Below are positions 11,401-22,555 of a DNA stretch of 55,993 bases, piece by piece (position 1 is the stretch's first letter; every line of letters begins with the position of its first letter). Source of the stretch: Dentipellis sp. KUC8613. Taxonomy: Eukaryota > Basidiomycota > Agaricomycetes > Russulales > Hericiaceae. The stretch is taken from positions 360,391 through 416,383 of the forward strand of contig NSJX01000023.1 in assembly GCA_002286715.1 (NCBI GenBank), written 5' to 3'. The translations under genes and the position numbers were made by a program. Under the pieces are notes generated by a model. It was not told where the DNA came from. It did no database searches and was given only the letters and a program-made list of their open reading frames with translations.

Positions 11401-14370
11401 CGCGGCCGCGAAACATCGTGCTACAGTGAGCTCTGTTGTTTTCAAATGTCGGACTTGATGCTCATGCGTCGACAGCGTGCAGCTAACGTGCGTAGGATGC
11501 GTGTGTCTATTGTTCTCTAAATCAAGCTGCTCGCCTACATCAACAACAGTACGACGTAGCTGCAAGGCAAGTCAGTCATGTTCCGGATCCTAGAGAGATA
11601 AGGCCATTGACGAATTGACAGGTGATGATACGTCGAGTGATGCTTCATCTGCGAGGACGAAGCGTTTGTTCCGGAACTGCAGCCTGGGCGAGGTACACGG
11701 CGTCCGACCACTCGTGCGCACATCTGAGTGGATCTCTCGGTGCTAAACCTTGTTTTTGAGTTCACTCAGCGGAACGTGGGTTTCTCTGTCCATGAGTCGG
11801 AGTAACCCCGTTCTCGCCCGGACAGCGTCTCGGCTGTGTATGTCATGGGGATCCACACATACACAGGATGTGAGTTCTAATCGTATCAATATCGTATCTG
11901 CGCCTCTGCGATAGTGGTGCAGTCGTAATGATACGCTGCACCGATCCTAGGTCCTAGGAGACTGCTCTTAGCTCTGCGCTTTGCGCACACAGCAGTTGGC
12001 GCTGAGGGTTCATATGTACTTATCGGTCCACCATGTCAGACGCTCACGTTCCGGATCCGGACAGAAGTACGTTGAGTGGCCTCCCGCATCACCTTCTACC
12101 GCCGAATGCTAGTGCAGGGGACATCTGCGGGGAATCTGGAGCCCTCGGCCCTATGCGATTCCTTTGGTCATTGGAGCCTGGATGCACTGCCGTGAGTACG
12201 CTGTTCAGCGATTCTTCGCGCCATCAGACGTTATCTCACTTTGAGCCTGCACAATGATAGACCTATGTTGGGAATGAAGACACACCGATCACCCGTCGTT
12301 TTCCCGGCATCCCGACATAGCACTTGGACAACTGTTCAATCAATTCCCAGGGTGTAAAAAAACCTTTTATTACGTGGCTCGGGACCCACGTATGTTCACA
12401 TGGTGTGTCGTGATGCGTCTGATTTGCTGAGATAGGTTACAGCCGTTTACTAATCGATAGGCCTTTCGTGGCAGAATCTGGTACATTAAAGCGGACTTTC
12501 AAGAGATGTTCTGAGTTGCAATCTCGCAGCATGCAGCCACAGCCAGCCACACGCGAAGGGGAAAGCAGTGCTCTGGCATGTCGGCAACCGTGATCTCCGA
12601 CATTCTCCGCCTCCAGAACGCTCTTCACAATCTGTATGGAATTATTTTTGGAAACGGCCTATCGATTAGTAAACGGCTGTAACGCCCCCGACCACGAGTG
12701 TGAAGGGTGGCCAACTTCAGGTGAAGGGCGGCCACCCATGAGGCGGGGAACCCGCAGTCGTGATGAAACGTTGCGCGATGCGCCTCCCTGCCATATGCTT
12801 GGCCTCCCAAGTACGCCTCCCAGTGCCTCCCGACGCGCTTCGAGAAAATTGGGGTTGCTGTGCCCTGAAGACCCCATTGTACACGTTTGTGTCGGAGTGC
12901 AGACAAGGAACGAAAGGAGAAGGGGTGCTGTGGGTACTGTGATCAAGAGTCGTCCGCAGTCGTCGCCCGCAGCCCTGTCCGCTCCAGCTTCAACTTGTTT
13001 GCAAGGGTTTGCTGAGTCACTCTGAGCCACACTTTGTGGCGATCTCTTCCCCGGAATGACGTTGGGGAGAGTTCACTTCCCGGAATCCAGTTTCGCACTC
13101 ATAGCCTCAGCTGCCAGCGACAGCGGGAAAGCCGTTACCCAGGTCAGCCTGTGGCAAAGTACCGGACCGACGGCGCCTGCACAGCCTTTCCACACCCAAT
13201 GAAGGATGTGCGCCAGCTCAACTGGTACTTCTTCGTGGATCTTCCAAATCAGTGTCTTTGTGTGGTCTTCGAAGACTACACCCTCGAGTATCCAACTGCG
13301 TCAATACTCTACAGATGCGGAAAGGTGAGGCGGTGTGTCATGTCTCTTCATTAGCGTTCGTCCCTGACACGCCTTGTTTTCCAGAACACATGCGCACTCG
13401 ACGGAGAGAGGCTTGATCCCCATATTCATTCTCAGCCTCCCTCTTGCTTTGTTTCGACGGAGGCGGATGCCGGCGGCGGACGACACGTTCCGCGTGCGCA
13501 GCATGTCAGGAGAGGCATTGTAGAAAGAAACGTGGTGGCTACGTCTCCGTCGGAGTTGCCGACATCTGATACGCCTCGCAGTTGAGTGACACGTCTAGAA
13601 TGGGATAGCCAGGTCGGCGAAGAAGTCGAACAGCGGCCACCTCGAGGTGGCCGCTCAAGAATTGGCCTCCCTTATCGATGATGGTGGAGGCACTCCCCCC
13701 GGCCCTGAGGCCTGGGGGCAGAAAGGCGACGTAGACGCCTGCCCAAGCGCCCGTCCGTGTGGGAATTGCAGGAAAGCAGGGCGCGGTCAGGTGCGTGCGT
13801 TCGCCCTCGCCTATTGCCGCTGTCGCGATCCCTCGGTCAAGCTCGATTATGTCATTGCTGATTGCTTTGTTCAGAATATGGCCAGCCTCGCGCTGCTGGC
13901 TACCCCGGCGACTCGGAGTGCCATGCCAGCAGATAGGCATGCGGGATGTGTTTTTGTTCGTGTGGTCGCCTTGACAGCGGCGAGGGGCAGGACAATTGGA
14001 CTTCCCTCTTCTCACCTCGCTCCGAGACAATTGAGGCAGGGGGACTGGCGGTCATTTGATCGACTTTCATCCGCCTTATCACACAACAGAAGGTGAAATC
14101 TAGAAGCCGGTGCCTCCTCTGCTGCGCCTCGCGCACCCAGTTGGCCTGTGGTAACCTCGTTGACTTCCCAAACCGGCCGGCCGCGCGGGAACGGAGGTCA
14201 GGAAGGCGCTCATTCTCGCATGTGCAGCACGAGCTGACGCCACTTGCGCGGAAGCCATCAATTGATGCCGAGATAATGGCTGGACGTGAATGCGCCTGCG
14301 CTAATCGGATCGTCGCCCAAAAGGGTGAGCCTTGTCTTCCGCGTGCCTATTCCCTGCTTCCCGCACCCGG
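8458..14370. other. Gene-poor stretch, no confident gene
   Basis: Almost 6 kb without a gene I can support. A hydrophobic plus-strand ORF at 9093-9359 contains LKYWAWRTRMS followed by MVYVLVLVLG and another helix. It faintly recalls the third helix of the neighbouring DUF6533 family and may be a relic. Small ORFs at 10517-10936, 12033-12257, 12636-13025, 13034-13354 and 13539-14030 (both strands) show no family signature, no splice logic and no codon bias that I can see. Decayed genes or repeats are the likeliest content. A perfect palindrome lies at 13633-13656. Confidence 0.5.
13633..13656. repeat. 24-bp perfect palindrome
   Basis: AGCGGCCACCTC is followed at once by its exact reverse complement, GAGGTGGCCGCT, with no spacer. 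It could bind a dimeric regulator or form a cruciform. No gene start lies close to it; the next confident ATG is about 810 bp downstream at 14465. Confidence 0.8.
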
Positions 14371-14374
14371 CGCA

Positions 14375-14380
14375 CTATAA
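14375..14380 (+). promoter_or_regulatory. TATA-like element of the zinc-finger gene
   Basis: CTATAA lies 85 bp upstream of the ATG at 14465 and is followed by a C/T-rich stretch typical of fungal core promoters. Confidence 0.5.
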
Positions 14381-14464
14381 CATCCCCAGCTCCTGGTGCC
14401 CAGCTTTCCTCAACTCGCCCTCCCTCCGTCCCCCATTCACTACCCACTACTCGTCCCGGGCAAA

Positions 14465-16178
14465 ATGACCCAACTCATCGACGCTTCTGCTCTACGATCA
14501 GTCTACAACCAGACACAGACAAGCGTCACCAGTCGCGTCGAGACCGACGACCTGTGCGCTGCCGTCTGTGCTCGCGTCGGTCGCAAGGCTTTCCTCCAGT
14601 ATCCTCCACAATACCGGAATATCGAGCCTCTTCGCGCCGCACTCGCCCACTGGGACAGCGTTGTCGCTGTCCAGTTGAAGAACGCCGCGGTCATCGCCGC
14701 GCTCGCGTCGTACGTCCACTCCGTAGTCCGGGTGGCTCACATTGTTGACCGCCCTTGCTGCTGTAGGAACGACCTAGGAGCCCGGATCCCTCTGGATGCG
14801 ACCTCAAGCATCCTTGTCATCCCCACCGTCGAGCTACTCTGCCGTGTCTCGAAGACACAGTCTGCGGTACTCATCGTGCGTTCAACATATTGTGCTTTCC
14901 CGGGCGTCATCTGATCCGAGTGGCACGTGCAGTCTAATCCGGGCGTCTTGCTCGTATGGGACGACTCTCTCGACGGCGTCGTCAAATTTGCGCGTCGGAT
15001 CCAGGCGCATCTGCAGTCGCTCATGCACGCGAGCGACGTCGTGGACCCGCTCCCATATCTCGGTGGCCTCCCGTTCCTCTCGGCCATCCCACAAGAGGGA
15101 ACCTCGGCGGACGGGTCTCTCCTAACGGCCCCGTTGATGCATGACGGGCCCCGTTTCACCTACCGTGAGCCGTCCTTCCACCTGTGGCCCACCAGCCAGC
15201 CCAAGGCGCCGACGACACCCGACCTGCGTGTGAGTGCGACCATCCTCCCTGTCGTTGTGCAGTGCCTGACGCTCATCTCTGCCCTAGTTTGCCCTCAAGA
15301 GCATGACGTTGCACGGGTCTCCATTCTCTTCGTCGGCGTCCTCGTCATCCATGTCGTCTTCCCCATGGACACCCGAGCGGACGGTCTGCCTCGCAGACAT
15401 CTCCCCGCCTCCCGCCGAGCTCGATCTTGAGCTCTACCAACTCGACCAGTCCGACGAGAAGAGGCAAGCCGTCCCGTCGCTCCCGCCGTCGTCGGCGGTG
15501 AGCACCACTCCTGCACGGAGTGTTGGCAGGAAGTCTAAGCGTCCGGAGGTGGACGACGACGACGACACCCAAAACGACGAGGACGAGGATGAGTACCTCC
15601 CTGGTCCCTCCGTCCGCGTCGCACGTGGACCACCCCCACGCAAGCGCGCCACCCGTCGCCCATCCTCAGTCCACTCGTCGCCGACTGCGGCACCGGCTCT
15701 CGGCCCCGTCCCTCTCCCCGACGTCGAGCCTTCACCCGCGCTGACCTCCGTGCCGCCCCAACCCCCGGTCGCGTCCTCATCGAAGGCTTCCCGGGCCTCT
15801 TCGTCCACGCCAGCGCTGCCGCCGCCGCCTGCGAAGGCAAGGCGAGGCAGGCGTAAGGCCGCCCCGAAGCGCATGCCCAAGATTCCCTGCTCGGGCTGCA
15901 GCAACACCTTCACGCGCGACAAGGACCGTCAGCGCCACTGGGACGTCTCCTGCGTCGGGAACCCGGACAAGAAGACGATGCGGTGCCCAGGATGCCAGGA
16001 CACGAGGTGCTGGCGCGATGACTCACTGCGCCGGCATATGGACAAAAGGCACGGCATGAGGCTGGAGGACTGGGAGGGCTTGAGCGTGCAGCCCGGCGAG
16101 GCGGGTGCTGAGGCCGAGGCCGACAGCGCTCACGGTGAGGAGGACATCGAGGTCGACGATGCCGAGGAGGAGCGATGA
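14465..16178 (+). CDS. Zinc-finger protein with two C-terminal C2H2-like fingers
   Basis: Four exons (14465-14709, 14767-14875, 14933-15229, 15288-16178) join in frame to 513 residues. The ATG sits in good context (GGGCAAAATGACC) below a TATA-like box. The first ~220 residues form a folded-looking domain that I do not recognise. It is followed by a long Ser/Pro-rich acidic linker with basic KR clusters that look like nuclear signals. Near the C-terminus are two fingers: CSGC...H-X4-C (a C2HC variant, with Cys in place of the last His) and CPGC...H-X4-H. The protein ends in an acidic tail. This suggests a nuclear DNA-binding factor, possibly basidiomycete-specific. The target is unknown. The first finger departs from the classic pattern and might not bind zinc in the standard way. 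Confidence 0.8.
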
Positions 16179-17273
16179 TCCTGAAAGCGCTCGGGCACGG
16201 TCAGGTGACAGAGACGCATGTCTGGTGTCTTGGTGTGGTATTGCTCATTGGTTTTGGTCTGTGCTCTGTGCTCTGTATACTGTATCATCGGTTTTGTTTC
16301 TGGCTCTGTCTCCCAGTGTTTGTTATCGTTATCTGCCTGCTCTTTCCGTGCTGTCCATCTATACCCCCATCCTCAGCCCCACTCATCGATGGCTTACTCT
16401 GCATGGCTCTCACCGTCTGTATGTATAACACGTTCTCCTGCACTTGGCATTGCATACTGTAGCTTTTTACTTACCTACGCACTACTTTGTCCCCGCTCTC
16501 CCCTGCAATACCCCTACTGTTATCTCTGGCTTATCCTTGGTTTTAATTGGTTTGGTCTTTGTCTTTGTCCTTTGTCTTTGTTCTGCTATCCGTACTATTA
16601 GCTACTCCGCGCATCCCAGTGACTCGCACCGCATCCCATCCGAATCCGTATACCTGCGAGCAGCTGCCGCGCATCGATCTCCCTCCCCGCGTGTCCTAAG
16701 TCCTGCGCCGTCCTCGGCCGTCCGATCATGATCACAATCGCGCACGCGTCTCAGTCTGATGTAAATTACGCCTCGCTCTGCAGCTGGACGCCCGTGTGTG
16801 CGCCGCCGCAGGCGTGCCGGCACCTTGTCTTCGCAGCTTCCATTCCCAAGTATTCGCTGTCGGCTTCTTTGCAGAGATCAGAATCCCGTGCCCGGTCCAG
16901 CTGTCCAGCGTGTGAGTCCGCGTTCGTTTTGGTCAGTGCTACGTAGTCGGTGCAGTGGGTGGCGTGCAACCCTCCCTGCCCTCGCCACGGTGGCCGCACG
17001 ACCCAGTGTATCATGATCACTGCATCAGAAAGCATGGCATACACGTGCGGTGAGAGACACCTAGAAAGTACAGGCATATGTCTATGTACACACAGTCCAT
17101 AAACGCGCCACCGGGCCGACCCAGACGAGACGCCCTGCAGCGTGCGAGCCGCCCGCGAGCGCCATGCGCACGACCACGTCCACGTCGCCCAACGCCGACC
17201 ACAACGCGCGCCAAAGATAGAACACAAAAGAAATGGCTCCGGCGCGCCGGTCTGCCGGTGGATGCCTTATCCA
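16179..17273. other. Convergent intergenic region
   Basis: The 3' ends of the zinc-finger gene (+) and Aurora kinase (-) face each other across about 1.1 kb. The 5' part is T-rich and the rest is GC-rich with short overlapping ORFs on both strands. None has a family signature. I see UTR sequence only. Confidence 0.5.
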
Positions 17274-18694
17274 TCATGCCCCGCCGACCGAAGGGCCCTT
17301 GGCACGATGGCGCACGATCCACGGGTGACAGCGCACATCCGCGAGCGGCAGCCGCTTCTCCGGGTCGTACTGGAGCAGCTGCGGACAGTCAATGTCAATG
17401 GCACGCCTGCAAGCCGACACAAAATGCACTGCCATACCTTCACGATAAGATCGCGCGCGTCCGCAGAGACCTTGGCAGGGATCTTCAAGTCGACCTTTGC
17501 TATCCGCTTGTAAGTTGCTGGGGCCAGGCACACCGTGGTCAGAGAAACGTGGGATGCACATGCAGGCGCGGGCTTACCGTTATAGCCACTAAGGTCCTCG
17601 AACGGCGGGGCTCCACAGATAAACTCGTACGTGAGCACGCCGAGGGCCCAATAGTCGACCTTCTCGTTGTGGTCGCGGCCCTCGACCATCTCCGGCGGCA
17701 GGTAGTCGAGCGTGCCGCAGAGCGTCGTGCGGCGGTTCCCCGGGGCGTGCACGCTCCATCCAAAGTCCCCGATCTTGAGCTCCCCGTTGATGCCGAGCAG
17801 CAGGTTCTCCGGCTTGATGTCCCGGTGGATGACGTGTTTTGAGTGGAGGTACGAGAGGGCGTCCGCCATCTGGTCGATGTACGACGCGCTGCGCCGCTCG
17901 GAGAACGAGCCGTGCTTGGTGAGCTGCTTGTACAGCTCGCCCTTGCCCGCGAACTCGAGCATGAGGAAGATGCGCTTCTCGTCGTGGAAGTAGCCGTAGA
18001 GGCGCAGGACGTGCGGGTGCCGTAGGTTCTGCTGGATCTCGATCTCGCGGCGGATCTGCTTCTCGACACGCGACTGCACGATCTCGGACTTGTAGAGGCA
18101 CTTGAGCGCGAGGATGTAGCGCGGCTCGCTCTTCGTCCGCACCATGTAGACCCGCCCGAACTTGCCCTTCCCCAACGGACGCCCAATATCGAAGTCCCAG
18201 AGGTGCCACTCGCGGGTAGGACGGGCCCTGTGCGTCTGATCAGCGGGGGCGTGGTGCATGTGGCGAGGACACAATTACCCATTGACGCTCGAGTCGAGAG
18301 CGAGCTCCTGTGCTGCTTCGCCGTGCACAGGCTCCCCGCGCTTCTCGTTCTCTATCTCAAATCCCCCGTCATAGTGTCCGATATCTATCTCTGATTGCGA
18401 TGCGGTCTTGTTGTGTGCTGGCGTGGCCTTCGTAGGTGCTGTTCCGGGCGCTGTCGTCGGAAGCTTGGAGAGCGATGATGTTGATGCGACACCCTTTTTG
18501 TGTAGTGTCTTCAGGGACGACGAGGATGATGAATTGTGGATGGAGCTCGATGAATTGAACTTTGTCGCAAGCTTGGCTACGCTGGTCTGGCTGGCGGTCT
18601 TCTGATGGGTGGGTTTCGTGGGTTTCGCAGAATTTTGCTTAGATGAAATCTCGAGGGCTGCAATCTGCCGTGTCACGGCGCCGATACTCGTCAT
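17274..18694 (-). CDS. IPL1: Aurora kinase (Ipl1/Ark1 type)
   Basis: A mitotic Ser/Thr kinase of the chromosomal passenger complex that corrects kinetochore attachment. Four exons (18694-18279, 18227-17578, 17517-17438, 17378-17274) give 416 residues. The N-terminal ~138 residues are Ser/Thr/Lys-rich and disordered. The kinase domain then shows the glycine loop GKGKFGRV (159-165), Lys181 in [19 protein letters not shown] (273-284), DFGW (293-296) and the Aurora activation loop [16 protein letters not shown] with the phosphorylatable Thr306/307. APPFEDLSG and the final [19 protein letters not shown] segments complete the C-lobe. The RRTTLCGT and DYLPPEM motifs separate Aurora from other AGC-like kinases. 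The gene appears intact, with normal length for a fungal Aurora. Its upstream region is the 508 bp before MPP-beta's 3' end. Confidence 0.96.
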
Positions 18695-19202
18695 GATGGA
18701 GAATACGGAGGAAGAGATGGAGGTAGCTCGGGGGTGAGGAGGAGAGGATGTCCAACGTGCTGAACACCGAACAAAACGAACGGAACGCGTGGCTCATGTG
18801 ATCGGCGCTTAATTTAGAGCTCCGCTACGCGTCGACGCGCCACGATCACGTGGCGGGAACAAGGTCCCATTCGTGGCACTACCGCCTCGGCCCTTCGGGC
18901 GAACTCGGGTCTCCCCATGATGCAGAATGTGGGGCAATATTCGAGCCTACAGTGCTCAGGCTAACCGTGGACCAATGACAAGACTGGGATAGCCAATCGA
19001 CACACACACGACGTTAGCATGATTAGGAGGGGGATTTTTGATTCCAGCATCTACGACAATAACAAGACCTAAGGAAGTGACCGTCCGTCTCTAGTAAAGT
19101 ATGAATATAAACGAGCCCGGCGACAACCTGAGCGCCTCTGTTCAACCAACAAGAGATTAGGATATGATGTATCATGAAGCGGCACTGCTACTGACCGGAT
19201 GC
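18695..19202. promoter_or_regulatory. Upstream region of the Aurora gene
   Basis: These 508 bases separate the Aurora start codon from the stop of the MPP-beta gene, with both genes on the minus strand. They must hold the Aurora promoter and the MPP-beta 3' UTR. No ORF or clear motif was noted. Confidence 0.45.
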
Positions 19203-20799
19203 TTAGTAGATCAGCGAAGACATATCCGCGCGGATACGGTTGTAGTCGAGGAGACCCTCAACAGAGCCGTGCGCAGCGAGGGCAATCTATGGCATACAAC
19301 AGTTAGCATCTCAAAGCGCCCAGAAAGTGATACCAGCAACTCACGTCCTTGTCCCACAAGTACTTCTGCGCGACGCGCTTGATCTCGTCAGTCGTGACGG
19401 CGTCAATGGCGAGCTCGATCTGCTGGGGCGTCATGCGGCGGCCGCTGGTGACGAGCTGCCTGCCGATGTCCTCCGCAATCGCCGTGGTGCCATCAAGGCC
19501 GAGAAGCAGGCTCGCCTTGAGCTGGCTCTTGGCGCGCTCGACCTCGCCGGACGTCGGCGCAATGCTCATGCGCGTCCACTCCTTGAGCGTGAAGTGCAGG
19601 AGGTCGTCGAGGTTGACGAGGTTCTCCGACACGAGGTAGATACCCCAGAGACCGGTGTCCGAGTACGACGTCGAGAACGACATGAAGCTGTTCGCGAGGT
19701 TGTTCTCGGAGATGATGCTCGAGAGGCGCGAGGAGAGCAGGGGCGCGGAGCCGAGGGCACGGTCCCAGTTGCCGAAGATGGACTGCATCACGAGCATGGG
19801 GAAGTAGTCGGGAGACGACCAGCCGACACCCTCGACGGCGACAGCGATGTTGGCGGTCGGGATGCTGTCGTCACGGATGCGGACCTCCGAGCCGACGAAC
19901 TCGGTCTTCGGGTGCGCGAGGCGGCCGAGGGGAATGGGGTTGGCGGAGGTGGGAAGGGTGGAGAAGGACTTTTCTGCGGCCTTGACGAGCTCGCCGTGGT
20001 CGACACCACCAGCGCCAACAAGGACCATGCGGTCAGCGGTGTAGTTCGTCTTGATGTAAGACGCCAGGTCATCACGCTGGATGGAAAGGATGTTCTTCTT
20101 GGGGCCCAGGATGGTGCGGCCAAGAGGTTGGTCTGTGATAAACGTAGTTGTCAGCGACTCTGCCCGAGCTGGACGGAGCGACATGATGACGTACGCTGGA
20201 AGGCGACAGCGTGGAGATGGTCGAAGACGACCTCCTCGTGCTGCTTGTCGACCTCCTGCTGCTCACGCAGGATGACGTCGCGCTCGCGCTCAACAGCAGA
20301 GCTCTCGAGCTTCGAGTTCTGGAGGATGTCCGAGATGATGTCGACCGCCTGCGGGACGTCCTTGCGGAAGCTCTTGGCATAGTAGACAGTCTGCTCGCGC
20401 GAGGTGTACGCATTGAGGTGCGCGCCGAGGTTCTCGACCTCCAGCTCGAGCGCATGTTGCGAGCGGCGACCGGTGCCCTTGAAGGCCATGTGCTCCAGGA
20501 AGTGCGCTGTCCCGTTTGTCGCGTCCGTCTCTGCGCGCGAGCCCGCATCAATCCAGACGCCAACAGTGGCCGTCTGTGCATGTGGGTGCGCCTCAGTGGC
20601 GACGGTGAGGCCGTTGGACAGGGTGGTGACCTCCGTGAAGGGGCTCTGCGCGACAGCTGTCGCCAGCGACCGCAGGGGCGCCTGTGAGGTCGTTTTAGCC
20701 AGGCTTTTTTGCGCTGCAAAAGACAAGAATACGCACTGGTCGACGCGCAGCAGTGCGCAGAGCACGTCCAAGCGAGGCCGACAGAGCTCGTGAAACCAT
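19203..20799 (-). CDS. MAS1: Mitochondrial processing peptidase, beta subunit
   Basis: The catalytic subunit of the matrix peptidase (M16 family) that removes presequences from imported mitochondrial proteins, acting with the alpha subunit. Exons 20799-20737, 20681-20195, 20132-19345 and 19286-19203 join in frame to 473 residues. The first 21 residues ([20 protein letters not shown]) form an amphipathic, Arg-rich mitochondrial presequence on their own exon. The zinc site H81-F-L-E84-H85 (HFLEHMAF) is intact, and the distal glutamate region [15 protein letters not shown] lies at about residues 155-170. The second half has the family blocks [10 protein letters not shown] and [19 protein letters not shown]. 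The intact HXXEH motif makes this beta rather than alpha (which lacks it) and argues against the inactive core-1 subunit of complex III. Confidence 0.96.
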
Positions 20800-21478
20800 T
20801 AAGTTTTGAGAAAAGTTGTATGTCGCGAACGAGCGCACGGGTGTTGTCGGCGAGCCATGGATCGGACCGATTCAATTTCATTCTCCGCTTCAACCGCGGG
20901 CGCGCTCGGTGGCTGCAACTCGGACAAGCGCGAGTGTCCTCGCTTGTTTGCTCTCTATGCAATACTGCTCGTCAAAATACTTTGTATGGTGTCTTTCTCG
21001 AGGCGTTCTTCGACAGGTTGATTCGTATACTGCCGAAGATAAATGGAAGCGATGTTGTATCGATATCAACCATCGTTTGGCACCACTAGATCCGATGGAA
21101 CATTCTCCCTCTAAACCTTGAAATCTCTCCGCTTTCGTTGGTGGGCTTGGAAATCAGCACCCTAAAATACGTGCGTCCCTGACAGACTCTCCCTATTCTG
21201 GCTGTATCTAGAGTAGCCAAATCGTCTCGTCGACAGTGATGCACGTGGATGCAGCATGTCTGCAGCCGTCCCCTGACTGTACTGATCTCCCGTGTCTCCG
21301 AGTCCGTCATTTGATGAAAGAAGGGAAGGCGGGCTCAATGACACACATTCAGACTCAACAGGACACGAGGTGTACAGGGAACCAACACCGCATAGCGCCT
21401 TCTCTCAAACAACTGTCCCTCTCCGACTCTCCGCAATGCTTCTTTGCTTCCTAGCTAAATGCGCGGCCTCCGTTCTCA
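20800..21478. other. Intergenic upstream of MPP-beta
   Basis: This stretch holds the MPP-beta promoter. Overlapping ORFs on the plus strand (20709-21121) and the minus strand (21086-21344) show no family signature. Confidence 0.4.
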
Positions 21479-22215
21479 CATCCGATTCACCAGCGGCGTC
21501 GGATGCAGTGCGATGATCGCCACGGCCTCCAAGGAGCTTTCTACCTGGGCACCCTTTGCCTTCCAGAAAGCTGTCTCGCACGTCGCATCGCCTTCATCCA
21601 ATATGTACCTGACCCGATTAGATCGCCTCTTCTGCTCAACTCGCCTGCAGACGTCTCGGATTTGCCCGCGTCTTCCGAAGACAAGAAATTGCCATAGCAC
21701 AAAAAGCGCGCTCGAATCCTCGAGGCAGCGACGGCGCCAACTTCTAGCGGGTATGAGTCGCAGGGAGACCGGTATTTTTGTTAAGTTCCGCATCCAAGTT
21801 TGCTCGTATATCAGATAGCCTGGGACTGATGTCTATTTCCGCCGGCCAGACATGTCATCCATGGGTTTTCCGAGCTTCGCTGCCCCCCTCGACGAGCTCA
21901 GCACGCCGAATGTTCCACGCTCCTTCCTCAACTGGTCGATCCAAAGCTTAATCCCCAATTTGGCTCTCCAACGGGTCGAGCTCGAAGTGTGCGTGGCTCC
22001 AGACCGTCGATCGGAACAGCGACGGTTGCTGGGTGTACCCGCCACTAGTCCGCGCTGCAGAACTCGATGAGGAAGATAGTCGTTCCTACTGCTGGGCGGC
22101 TCGACGCTTTTGGGAATGGCCCGATGTCTCTGCCGGCCGGCATCGCCAGCATACGGGTCAAGTTCGGCCGCCTTCATATATGGATCGTGTTGACGTTCCG
22201 ACATCAGCCCTCCGC
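21479..22215 (-). CDS. Possible small gene with an OB-fold-like segment (unconfirmed)
   Basis: The minus-strand frame 21793-21476 is open for 105 codons. It contains QFLVFGRRGQIRDV followed by VEQKRRSNRVRYILDEGDAT and a Cys-containing strand. The pattern of a basic loop, then Y-I-L-D-E/D-G, resembles the first OB-fold of Stn1-like telomere proteins. The further minus-strand frame from MSERQHDPYMKAA (about 22215) may be an upstream exon, but I could not find a clean set of splice joins between the two. The N-terminal Stn1 signature (a Trp-rich strand) was not seen, so the family guess is weak. It lies head to head with the CoA-transferase gene. It could equally be a chance ORF. Confidence 0.3.
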
Positions 22216-22464
22216 CTCCCTTGTCCGGCGGTTGAAACAAGTGTGGGGGAGACATGAGTATGTGAAACATGAGAGCGATGTCGCGAGTCATCTCGATGTG
22301 GGGGGCGTCGGCATTGCGCGGTCTGCAGCTTATGTCGCGCAGCGCAATATGCGCGCGGAAACGAAATGCCGCAGTGCGACGAAGAAGGCGAACTGCGAGC
22401 CACGCGAAGCAGGAGATATCTATGGACGATCGGCGGCGCCGGCGCTCGGGGGCACATACTGTAG

Positions 22465-22472
22465 TATATAAT
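22465..22472 (+). promoter_or_regulatory. TATA box of the CoA-transferase gene
   Basis: TATATAAT lies 91 bp upstream of the ATG at 22556 and is followed by a pyrimidine-rich tract (CTCTCTCTTCTCCC) near the likely start of transcription. Confidence 0.6.
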
Positions 22473-22555
22473 ACCACAGCGCTGGAGATGCCCCATCTCT
22501 CTCTTCTCCCGGCCCCTATCCTCTCCCGCGACGCGTACGGTGTGTGTTCGACAAG

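Noticed and set aside
19327..20382. 351-codon plus-strand ORF opposite MPP-beta
   Set aside because: It is the antisense of a strongly conserved enzyme and has no similarity of its own.
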